NCBI GenBank assembly: GCA_022360875.1 | Contig: JAKSBZ010000242.1 | Span: forward strand, 1-32,685 | Reading direction: 5' to 3' | Length of the DNA stretch: 32,685 nt | From: Cytophagales bacterium | GTDB taxonomy: Bacteria > Bacteroidota > Bacteroidia > Cytophagales > Cyclobacteriaceae | Shown here: one piece after another, positions 1 to 7,087 of the stretch | How the letters are laid out: each line of letters starts with the position of its first letter | Numbering within the stretch: the stretch's first letter is position 1 | Translations under genes and position numbers: made by a program | The notes under the pieces: model-generated | The model's input: the letters and a program-made list of their open reading frames with translations, nothing else | Databases searched by the model: none | Told to the model about the DNA's origin: nothing

Positions 1-99
1 AAATTCATGATTCAATTATTAATGGATGGATTAAGAAATCGCAAAACTACGAGTCTTGGTGTATTATTTAAAGGACGCAGAGAAATATTTTTTAAATAA
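1..99 (+). CDS. C-terminal end of an unidentified protein (5' end outside window)
   Basis: The first frame is open from base 1 to a TAA at 97-99 and encodes 32 residues, ending GRREIFFK. The tail is basic, and its frame is cleanly closed 37 bases before the ATG of the transporter gene, so the two could be co-transcribed. Too little is left to assign a family. It is called coding because the frame is open from the window edge and stops just before the next gene; a chance open frame of this length remains possible. Confidence 0.45.
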   Translation, partial: KFMIQLLMDGLRNRKTTSLGVLFKGRREIFFK

Positions 100-136
100 G
101 AATGGAATTGAATGATAATTGAGTCGTGGGCAAATT

Positions 137-1537
137 ATGAAAATAAATGATCCGAAGCTTAGCCCAGCGAACTATCTGCCTCAGTTTGTAATAGTAACGC
201 TTATGTTTTTCATTTTCGGATTCCTAACAACGATGAACGGCGTACTGGTGCCCAAATTCAAAGAGAATTTCTCATTGGATTATTTTCAGGCAACGCTTGT
301 TCAGTTTGCTTTTTTTACGGCATACTTAGTTGTATCACTTATTTATTTTCTTGTCTCTTTTTATTTTCGGAAAGCCACCCGGAGTTTTCATTACAAAGGA
401 GCTATGGTTTACGGCCTGTTTGTCACAGCTCTTGGAGCCTTCGGTTTTTATCCGTCTACACAGCTTGAAAGTTATCCTTTGTTTCTGTTTTCGCTTTTTG
501 TAATGGCCAGCGGCATTACGCTTATTCAGACCGGTGTGAATCCTTATGTGGCGCTGCTGGGCAAGCCCCGGACGGCTTCCGGACGGCTGAATCTTACCCA
601 GGCGTTCAATTCTTTGGGGACGACACTGGCTCCTCTGATAGGCAGTCTGTGGCTGGCGGCAGACAGCGGATCCAAAGAGACGTTCGTATTGCTTGACCAT
701 GTGTATTTGCTGATGGCTGTAATTGTTGTGCTGGTTGCCGTCAGCACATGGCGCATGCGCTTTCCGGATGTGGCCCGCTCGAAAGGATACGAAGAAGTGG
801 ACGTGTCCCGGCCAGTGTTTAAAACCCCGCATCTGATGTGGGGCGCGCTGGCGATTTTCTTTTATGTAGGGGCGGAAGTGTCCGTAGGAAGCTTGTTGAT
901 CAGCCTTATAGAGCTGAAAGCTGTGGCTGGTTTTTCTGCCAAAAAAGGAGCGCAGTTTCTAAGTTTGTATTGGGCAGGGCTAATGGTAGGACGTTTTTTT
1001 GCGGCTATTTACCTTTCTAAAGTAAGCCGGAAAAAAAGGCCGATATTCGTGTTTTTAGTCTTGATGCTGGCATTTGGCGTCGCTTTGGGGGTTTCGGACT
1101 TCGGCTGGCTAAATGCCGTCATATATTTAGTGCTGGTATTGTTCTGTTACACGGCCTTTTTGTTCAATAATCAGAAGCCCCGGCGGTTATTGGTGCAGCT
1201 GGCCGTTTATGCAGTGGTCTGCATTTTTGCCGTGGTATTTTTGCGCGGAACTATATCCATGTGGCTGGCGATTGCCCTGGGGCTTTGCCATAGCGTAATG
1301 TTCCCGACAATTTTTACGCTGGCTATCCGTGAGCTGGGGGAAAATACGCCTCAGGGAACATCCATTCTTATGATGGCTATAGTGGGAGGAGCGATTCTTC
1401 CTGTTGTCCAGGGGCATCTTTCCGATATTGTGGGCGTGAAATCTTCGTTTTTGATGTTGCTGGTTTCTTATGCCTATATACTTTTTTATGCACTGAAAGG
1501 AGCCGATACGCCTGCCGATACCTTCGGCAAAGAATAA
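137..1537 (+). CDS. FucP/GluP-type sugar MFS transporter (proton symporter)
   Basis: This is an inner-membrane major facilitator protein of 466 residues with about twelve hydrophobic segments. It closely resembles the FucP/GluP family, which imports fucose, glucose or galactose with protons. Visible family signatures are FGFLTTMNGVLVPKFK in the first helix, QTGVNPYVALLG, and GRLNLTQAFNSLGTTLAP ahead of the sixth helix. The C-terminal half carries the expected MFPTIFTLAIRELG segment. The ATG at 137 is preferred because its product starts MKINDPKLSPANYLPQF, as family members do. An in-frame TTG at 119 would add six residues without a better ribosome-binding site. The sugar cannot be read from the sequence, and no catabolic genes lie beside it. 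Confidence 0.93.
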   Translation: MKINDPKLSPANYLPQFVIVTLMFFIFGFLTTMNGVLVPKFKENFSLDYFQATLVQFAFFTAYLVVSLIYFLVSFYFRKATRSFHYKGAMVYGLFVTALGAFGFYPSTQLESYPLFLFSLFVMASGITLIQTGVNPYVALLGKPRTASGRLNLTQAFNSLGTTLAPLIGSLWLAADSGSKETFVLLDHVYLLMAVIVVLVAVSTWRMRFPDVARSKGYEEVDVSRPVFKTPHLMWGALAIFFYVGAEVSVGSLLISLIELKAVAGFSAKKGAQFLSLYWAGLMVGRFFAAIYLSKVSRKKRPIFVFLVLMLAFGVALGVSDFGWLNAVIYLVLVLFCYTAFLFNNQKPRRLLVQLAVYAVVCIFAVVFLRGTISMWLAIALGLCHSVMFPTIFTLAIRELGENTPQGTSILMMAIVGGAILPVVQGHLSDIVGVKSSFLMLLVSYAYILFYALKGADTPADTFGKE

Positions 1538-1668
1538 TCCGGGGTTTTCCAGAGTTAATCTTTTCCTTTTAGGGATAGAAGGACTAAATTAGAGTTTCGA
1601 AATACGAATTAGTGACCGGTCTTCGTGTTTTGTGAAAGAAAGAAGGCTGGTTTAAATAGGAATACTAT

Positions 1669-4335
1669 ATGCGCATGCATACACACAAACGATTACTGCT
1701 TCTTTGTTTTTTTTTCTTGTTCGGCGTGCTTTCCGACGCATGGGCTGACAATACAAAAAAGGCATTAAAATATTATCACAAGGGAGAACTAAAAAGAGCT
1801 GAAGGGCTCGCGAGAGAAGACTTGGCTGAAGACAGCACGCAGGTCGGGGCGCACTATGTGCTTTCGGTATTGTTAAGCGATACGGCATATAGTCAGTATA
1901 ATATCAGGGAGGCCTTCGTTGGTATTCAGCAAGCCATTTCTTTTTTTCCGCTCAAAACACAGAAACAAAAGGACAGACTCGGGAAGCTCGGAATAGACAG
2001 TCTGGCGCTGCAAACGCAGAAAAAGAGACTGGACAGCTTGGCATACTTAGAGGCGGATGCTGACGGATCGCTGCTTGCTTACAAAGAATACATTGAAGTG
2101 CATGCAACGGCTGAAGAGCTTGCTTTGGCGGCGGCTCACCGGAACAGACTGGAATTTTACGAAGCAAAAAAGAGCAATACGTTTATTGCTTTTAAGAATT
2201 TTATTAAAAAATATCCTGAGGCTGAGCAGATTCCGGAGGCCAAAGAAAACTACGAACGCTTGCTCTATCAGACCAAAACCCGCAGCGGAAGTCTGAGCAG
2301 CCTGGAAAGCTTTTTGGAAAATTATCCGGAGACACCATACAGAGGAGAGCTGGAGGAGCGGATCTTCAGGATTCGCGTTTCTTCCAATAAGTTGGAAGAC
2401 GTGGAGGAGTTTATTCGCAGGTATTCGGTTGGCAGTTCGATGATCCACGCGGCGACGGGATATCTTTATGAAGATTACCGAAGGCAGAAGAAAGACATCA
2501 ACGGGTTTCTGTCCGCATACTGGAACCTTCCGGGCATTGATTCGCTGCGCATGATCATTGAGAAAGAGGAAGTGCCGTACTTTTTGCCTCTTTATAATGA
2601 AAAAACGGAAGACTATGAGCTTGTGGGGCCGACGGGGGAGTCATATTTGCCGACACGTTTTCGGCAAGTGCCGGGTCGCTATTTGTGCGGCAAGGTTGAG
2701 GATGAATTCGTGGTGGACGGCAATCGATTATTGAGTGTTGTCGGCGAAGTGTTTTATCAAGGAGAATTTCATGAGGCAAGCGCGCTAGGAGAAGGGTTTA
2801 TCCGCATTTCCAGCTCCGGAGGCGAGGGGGTGGTGCATAGCAGCGGCTTTTTGGTGTGTGAGCCAAAATATGAACAAGTTGACCGGCTGGGACATTCATT
2901 TATTCGCATTTATGAAGATGGAAAGTTTGGCTTGCTGAGTGCTACGGGGCTGCCGGTTTTGCCGGTCGAGTACCAGGACGTTTCTTTTGAGAAAGGATTT
3001 GTTTTGGTGGAAAAGGACGGCGAATGGGCCGTGACCAGCGAAGAGGAGCTTTTATCGGCAACTCAGAAGAAGCGGATTTCACTGAGTTTTGATTTTGAAG
3101 AAGTGGAGGTTGTTGACTCATTATCCGTTTTGGGCTTTTCGGGTGAGCAGGAAGCGCTGGTCGACCGTTCGCTGAAGGTGAAAATCCCTATGGCTCATCA
3201 GAACATCTATGCTCTCGAGGGCTATTGGGTGTGCAAAAAAAACGACAAATATGAGTTGTTTGACCGAGATTTCAAGCCAGTTGTGGATTCCACCTTTCAG
3301 AATGTGCAGCATAATGGGGCTTGGCTGGCTTATCAGCGAAGAGGAAAGTGGGGAATTTCGTCTATGGACAGTTTGGAGAAAGTCCAGAATGCGGGTTTTA
3401 CATACCCTTACGAAAGGGTTAAACTGCTAAGTGCAAAAGTCGCTGCCGGAGAAAGGACTGATTCGGTGAAAATTCATTTCGCAAGCGGAAAGCTGGTAAA
3501 CTTGCCGGCAACTGACAGCTATCAGCTGATTCGGTCTGCGGACGAAGGCGCAGGGAAAGAATATCTGCTGGTCCGTCGTAAAAGAGGAGGCTCGGTAATG
3601 TATGATGAGGAAGGTACACGGCTGTTTTCTGGGTATTTCTCTAAGCTCAGTCCGCTTGGCGACCGATATTTTACCTATGAGTACAGGGGCAAGAAAGGGT
3701 TGTTGAACCGAAGCGGGAAAAAACTTTTGAAGCCATTGTACGGGGGCATTGCAGGATACCAGCACGGGTTTGTCAATCTGCTGTTGGGTAAGCGGTTTGG
3801 TTTGTACAATGACAGTTTGAAGGTTTACATGAAGCCGAAGCTGGCTTCCAGTTTACAGTACGTTAACGATTCGACTTTCATTTACAGCGATGAGACCAGT
3901 GCGTGGCTGACTAATCAAAAAGGCGTGAAGATTTCAGGAATTAAGTTTGAGAAGCTTGAAGCTGTTAATGATACGCTGGCTTGGGTGGAAATCCAGGAAG
4001 AATGGCGTTTGTATAATTTGCGATCGCAACAGCTGGGCGGAGAAGTCTACGACTCCAAAATGGAATTCGAAGGACAAAGCCTGCGGTACCAGGTAAGCAA
4101 AAACGGACGTGTGGGAGTTTATGACCTCGAATACGGGGAGGTTGTTCCTGCTAAGTTTCAGGTGATTCGAAACCTGGGGACTTCAGAGCAGCCGTTTTAT
4201 TTTTGCGAAAAATATTTATCTGAAGCCGAAATTCATATTGTTGTTTATTACGACCAAAAAGGGCGAAAAATTAAAAGCGAGTCGATTGAGGAAGAGTTTT
4301 TTGAAAAAGTGGCCTGTCCGGAAACTATAGAGTGA
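1669..4335 (+). CDS. Exported WG-repeat protein with N-terminal helical (TPR-like) region
   Basis: This 888-residue protein begins with a signal peptide (hydrophobic LLLLCFFFLFGVL core, probable cleavage after AWA at residue 26). Residues about 30-270 are helical, with TPR-like segments such as ALKYYHKGELKRAE and repeated F-x-x-F-x-x-x-YP patterns. From about residue 290 to the end it is beta-rich, with repeats of the WG (KWGxxxxxGxxxxPxxYxxI) type. The clearest are KFGLLSATGLPVLPVEY near 417, WGISSMD near 560, KKGLLNRSGKKLLKPLYGG near 674, RFGLYNDS near 708 and RVGVYDLEYGEVVPAKF near 813. WG-repeat proteins are common in Bacteroidota and their function is mostly unknown; a periplasmic or surface scaffold is inferred. 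A second ATG lies two codons downstream at 1675. No C-terminal T9SS sorting domain is evident. Confidence 0.82.
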   Translation: MRMHTHKRLLLLCFFFLFGVLSDAWADNTKKALKYYHKGELKRAEGLAREDLAEDSTQVGAHYVLSVLLSDTAYSQYNIREAFVGIQQAISFFPLKTQKQKDRLGKLGIDSLALQTQKKRLDSLAYLEADADGSLLAYKEYIEVHATAEELALAAAHRNRLEFYEAKKSNTFIAFKNFIKKYPEAEQIPEAKENYERLLYQTKTRSGSLSSLESFLENYPETPYRGELEERIFRIRVSSNKLEDVEEFIRRYSVGSSMIHAATGYLYEDYRRQKKDINGFLSAYWNLPGIDSLRMIIEKEEVPYFLPLYNEKTEDYELVGPTGESYLPTRFRQVPGRYLCGKVEDEFVVDGNRLLSVVGEVFYQGEFHEASALGEGFIRISSSGGEGVVHSSGFLVCEPKYEQVDRLGHSFIRIYEDGKFGLLSATGLPVLPVEYQDVSFEKGFVLVEKDGEWAVTSEEELLSATQKKRISLSFDFEEVEVVDSLSVLGFSGEQEALVDRSLKVKIPMAHQNIYALEGYWVCKKNDKYELFDRDFKPVVDSTFQNVQHNGAWLAYQRRGKWGISSMDSLEKVQNAGFTYPYERVKLLSAKVAAGERTDSVKIHFASGKLVNLPATDSYQLIRSADEGAGKEYLLVRRKRGGSVMYDEEGTRLFSGYFSKLSPLGDRYFTYEYRGKKGLLNRSGKKLLKPLYGGIAGYQHGFVNLLLGKRFGLYNDSLKVYMKPKLASSLQYVNDSTFIYSDETSAWLTNQKGVKISGIKFEKLEAVNDTLAWVEIQEEWRLYNLRSQQLGGEVYDSKMEFEGQSLRYQVSKNGRVGVYDLEYGEVVPAKFQVIRNLGTSEQPFYFCEKYLSEAEIHIVVYYDQKGRKIKSESIEEEFFEKVACPETIE

Positions 4336-4354
4336 TGACCGGTTTTTCTGGCGG

Positions 4355-5200
4355 TTATCTGAGTTTTCGCGAAGGCGTCACCTGTTCTGTGTAAAGCAGA
4401 CCGTTATAGGCGCTGTCCAGGCAATGTTTCCGGTCAACCAGAAAATATTGTTTATATGAAGAGCTTGCTGAAAAAACATTCCGATGAAGATTGATCGGAT
4501 AAGCTTTGAAGCCCATGCCGGCGTTCATCAGAATTCTTCCTTTTTGGTATTGATGCTGAATAGAAAGCAGTTTCCCTGGCTTTTTTTCGAAGTACTTTTT
4601 AAGATAGCAACCAAGCGTGTTGGGGTGTTTGGTGTTGGTCAGCTGTATGAGCGAATGGTTTTTGTGCCCTGTTAGGCAAATAAATTTAGCCTTGGGATGG
4701 ATTGCCAGCTGTCTTTGGAGGTTGATAAACATGACGGAATCCCTTTGCCCTTTAATTTTCAAATCATTAAGCCCGAATATGGTCACGTTGGGCATTTGGT
4801 TAGCATGCTGAATTAGCAGAAACAAGGCTTCTCCGTTTTTTGCTTCGGGAAGCGATTGTTTGAAAAAGCGGGAGTGAAGCAAATCGGCACTTGAAGATTT
4901 GTTGATAGGGCTATGAAAATCTGATACAGACAGATCCAGTCCAAGCATGACTTTTTGCTTGTTGAGCGAAAAAAGATCAAGCAGGCGCTCAACAAAAAGG
5001 GCGGCTTCTTTTATTCCGTGTTTCTCCCCCAGCAGAATACAGTTAAAATTCTGAAGCATTGGATAAAGCGGATTAGGAAGGGCTTTTTCGAGCTGGATGG
5101 CCGCAGCGTTGTTTGTGATGAAACTAGACTTGCGGGGTTGTGACTGGTGTTCTGTAACGAATGAGAAAAGGAGAAACAGAGTAATTAAAAAGCGTTTCAT
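4355..5200 (-). CDS. Exported EreA/ChaN-like (GExH-motif) protein
   Basis: This 281-residue protein starts with a signal peptide (FLITLFLLFSFV, cleavage probably near residue 20). The mature part opens with CILLGEKHG at about residues 54-62. This resembles the GExxH-type motif of the superfamily that joins erythromycin-esterase-like, ChaN haem-binding and TraB/Tiki proteins. A GLDLS segment near residue 87 and LTGHKNHS near 176-183 fall where those families carry further conserved acidic and histidine residues. Function is therefore uncertain: a metal-dependent hydrolase or a haem-binding protein are the family options. It converges on the WG-repeat gene with only 19 bases between the stops. 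The ATG at 5200 gives a standard signal peptide. Confidence 0.62.
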   Translation of the reverse strand: MKRFLITLFLLFSFVTEHQSQPRKSSFITNNAAAIQLEKALPNPLYPMLQNFNCILLGEKHGIKEAALFVERLLDLFSLNKQKVMLGLDLSVSDFHSPINKSSSADLLHSRFFKQSLPEAKNGEALFLLIQHANQMPNVTIFGLNDLKIKGQRDSVMFINLQRQLAIHPKAKFICLTGHKNHSLIQLTNTKHPNTLGCYLKKYFEKKPGKLLSIQHQYQKGRILMNAGMGFKAYPINLHRNVFSASSSYKQYFLVDRKHCLDSAYNGLLYTEQVTPSRKLR

Positions 5201-5311
5201 GATTTTGGTAAAAAATAGTTTAAAAAAATACTGTTTAATTGTCTGTGGTTCAATATAGAGTTTTCAAGTTAGAATTTAATAATATTATAATATCTCATTT
5301 GTGTATTATTT

Positions 5312-5340
5312 AGAGGCTCCGGCTGTATTCCGGAACCTCT
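5312..5340 (-). terminator. Stem-loop just downstream of the lipoprotein gene
   Basis: Two 11-base arms (AGAGGCTCCGG at 5312-5322 and CCGGAACCTCT at 5330-5340) pair with a single C/A mismatch around a 7-base loop. The structure starts 10 bases past the stop codon of the minus-strand lipoprotein gene. It lacks a T-run on that strand, so it may stabilise the 3' end rather than act as a classical intrinsic terminator. Confidence 0.45.
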
Positions 5341-5350
5341 GCGGTTTTGC

Positions 5351-5893
5351 TTATTGTTTTGCAAGCGTAAAGGTTATTCTTGCGTTGCCCATATATTGTC
5401 TTTGATTGTATTCCCATTCTACGTTGGCTGTGAGTTTCATCCCTGCAGATGTGGTGTCAGAAAGCAGAAAATTGAGCGGGTTGGTGGTAACTTGCAGGTC
5501 CTGTACAGTCTGCTGTGAGTTGGATTTTGGAGACAAGACTTGAATCTTTGCATTAGATGACTGCAGGTTGATCTTTAGTGTGTCGCTGTTCTTGATCCAG
5601 GAAATAGGCGTGCCCGTATACGGGGCTTCTGTCCATGTTCCCGTTCCTCCGGTGTTGAACTGCATGGTGACGTTAGTGGCTTCTTGCTGTTCTTTTGCAA
5701 TAACCAAAGCTTGAAGTGTGGCAGGCATCTCTGTATTGCTTAATTCGTAGGTGGAAGATATTAATCTCCAGGTTCCTACAGGAGAAAAATTGGCGGAAGG
5801 CGTCGGTGGATTGTCATCGTCTTTTTTGCAGGAGCTGAAACCAAACAATAAAAACAGAAACAAAGCAGCGGCTGGTATTTTCAATTTTTTCAT
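5351..5893 (-). CDS. Lipocalin-like lipoprotein
   Basis: This is a 180-residue lipoprotein. A basic, hydrophobic leader (MKKLKIPAAALFLFLLFGFSS) ends in a lipobox with Cys22, followed by KKDDDN. That acidic stretch resembles the surface-export signals of Bacteroidota lipoproteins. The mature part opens with the VGTWRLISSTYEL pattern of lipocalin-like domains (usually a small beta-barrel) and continues as alternating beta strands. The frame extends upstream to an ATG at 5935, but the 5891-5893 ATG is chosen because it places the signal peptide at the N terminus. Ligand and role are unknown. It is followed by a stem-loop and is divergent from fabG. Confidence 0.75.
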   Translation of the reverse strand: MKKLKIPAAALFLFLLFGFSSCKKDDDNPPTPSANFSPVGTWRLISSTYELSNTEMPATLQALVIAKEQQEATNVTMQFNTGGTGTWTEAPYTGTPISWIKNSDTLKINLQSSNAKIQVLSPKSNSQQTVQDLQVTTNPLNFLLSDTTSAGMKLTANVEWEYNQRQYMGNARITFTLAKQ

Positions 5894-6242
5894 GACTTTG
5901 GATTTGATTCTTGAATTACTTAACCGCCATTTCAATACATGGTTTTATGAATGTTCGTTTATGAGAGAATGCATGTCTTGGTTTAAGTTGCTGAGAAATA
6001 GGATTGTAAAGTGCGTGGGTGGGGATGTGAGAGTAAAGGCTTTTTTTGTTTTCTTAAAACCTTTGAAAATCTGTTTTGCTTTTCGCCGGAAACTCATAAT
6101 TTAGCTAGACTTCAAAATAGACAATAGGCATTTCTTTAGTGGGAATTTTGAGTTTTAGTTCAGTTTTTTACGCACTGAGCATAGGAAGCTGTTACAGGAA
6201 TGGAATGCCGTGAATTGGGAAATTATCGATAAAACAATAGTT
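5894..6242. other. Divergent intergenic region between lipoprotein gene and fabG
   Basis: This 349-base stretch should carry the 5' leaders and promoters of both flanking genes. It holds an AT-rich segment, but I see no good TAnnTTTG box at proper spacing on either strand, and no convincing gene. Open frames that cross it are extensions of the neighbouring genes or lie antisense to them. Confidence 0.4.
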
Positions 6243-6989
6243 ATGAAATTATTAGAAGGAAAAACAGCTTTGATTACGGGAGCGTCCAAGGGCATTGGTC
6301 GGGCGATAGCTCAGACGTTTGCCGCCCAAGGAGCAAATGTGGCGTTTACCTATCTGTCAAGTGTGGAAAAAGGCCAGGCGCTTGAGGAAGAACTGAAGGC
6401 GCAGGGGGTAAAAGCTGTTGGTTACCGTTCGGACGCTTCAGACTTTGATGCGGCGCAGGACTTGATTGACAGCGTAGTGAAAGACTTCGGTTCGCTGGAT
6501 GTTTTGGTGAACAACGCTGGAATTACAAAAGACGGACTCCTTATGCGCATGACCAAGGAGCAGTACGATCAAGTGATCCGAGTGAATCTGGACTCAGTGT
6601 TCAATACAATAAAAGCGGCTACCAGAACATTCATGAAACAAAAGAGCGGTTCTATTATCAACATGACATCGGTAGTGGGGATAAAAGGAAACGCCGGACA
6701 GGCGAATTATGCGGCTTCAAAAGCGGGAATCATTGGCTTTACCAAGTCTGTGGCGTTGGAGCTGGGCTCTCGCGGTATTCGGTGCAATGCCATCGCTCCG
6801 GGCTTCATAGAGACAGAAATGACGGCTGCTTTGGATGAAAAAATGGTGCAGCAGTGGCGTGACGGCATCCCGATGAAACGCGGCGGGCTGCCGGAAGAAG
6901 TAGCCAATGCAACGCTTTTCTTGGCTTCAGATTTGTCATCTTACGTTTCAGGGCAAGTGCTGCAGGTAGACGGCGCAATGCTTACCTGA
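6243..6989 (+). CDS. fabG: 3-oxoacyl-[acyl-carrier-protein] reductase FabG
   Basis: FabG reduces 3-oxoacyl-ACP to 3-hydroxyacyl-ACP with NADPH in the cytosolic fatty-acid elongation cycle. The 248-residue product has the usual family length. It shows the Rossmann TGASKGIG motif at residues 13-20, NNAG at about 90-93, and the catalytic Ser143, Tyr156 and Lys160 (NMTSVVG and YAASK). It also has the PGFIETEM segment and a C-terminal SGQVLQVDG. The ATG at 6243 is chosen over an in-frame ATG at 6210, because the product then starts MKLLEGKTALITG like other FabG proteins. A strong intrinsic terminator follows 28 bases after the stop, so the gene is probably monocistronic. A related short-chain dehydrogenase cannot be fully excluded, but the sequence is typical of FabG. 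Confidence 0.95.
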   Translation: MKLLEGKTALITGASKGIGRAIAQTFAAQGANVAFTYLSSVEKGQALEEELKAQGVKAVGYRSDASDFDAAQDLIDSVVKDFGSLDVLVNNAGITKDGLLMRMTKEQYDQVIRVNLDSVFNTIKAATRTFMKQKSGSIINMTSVVGIKGNAGQANYAASKAGIIGFTKSVALELGSRGIRCNAIAPGFIETEMTAALDEKMVQQWRDGIPMKRGGLPEEVANATLFLASDLSSYVSGQVLQVDGAMLT

Positions 6990-7017
6990 TTCAGTTAAAG
7001 AAATAATAATTATTTGG

Positions 7018-7059
7018 CGGATTTCTGTGTTGATGGCAAACAGAAATCCGTTGTTTTTT
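7018..7059 (+). terminator. Intrinsic terminator of fabG
   Basis: Perfect 11-base arms, CGGATTTCTGT (7018-7028) and ACAGAAATCCG (7040-7050), are separated by an 11-base loop and followed by TTGTTTTTT. It lies 28 bases after the fabG stop. The T-run overlaps the TTG at 7058 that could be read as a start of the next frame, which argues for the ATG at 7088 instead. Confidence 0.85.
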
Positions 7060-7087
7060 GAGAAAGGCACAACTAGACAAAACGTTT

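Noticed and set aside
335-832. 165-codon minus-strand frame inside the sugar transporter gene
   Set aside because: It is antisense to a well-recognised transporter, and its translation is rich in Gln, His and Arg, as expected of a shadow frame.
5751-6104. 117-codon plus-strand frame across the lipoprotein start and its upstream region
   Set aside because: Its first half is antisense to the lipoprotein and the rest is AT-rich; no ribosome-binding site or domain.
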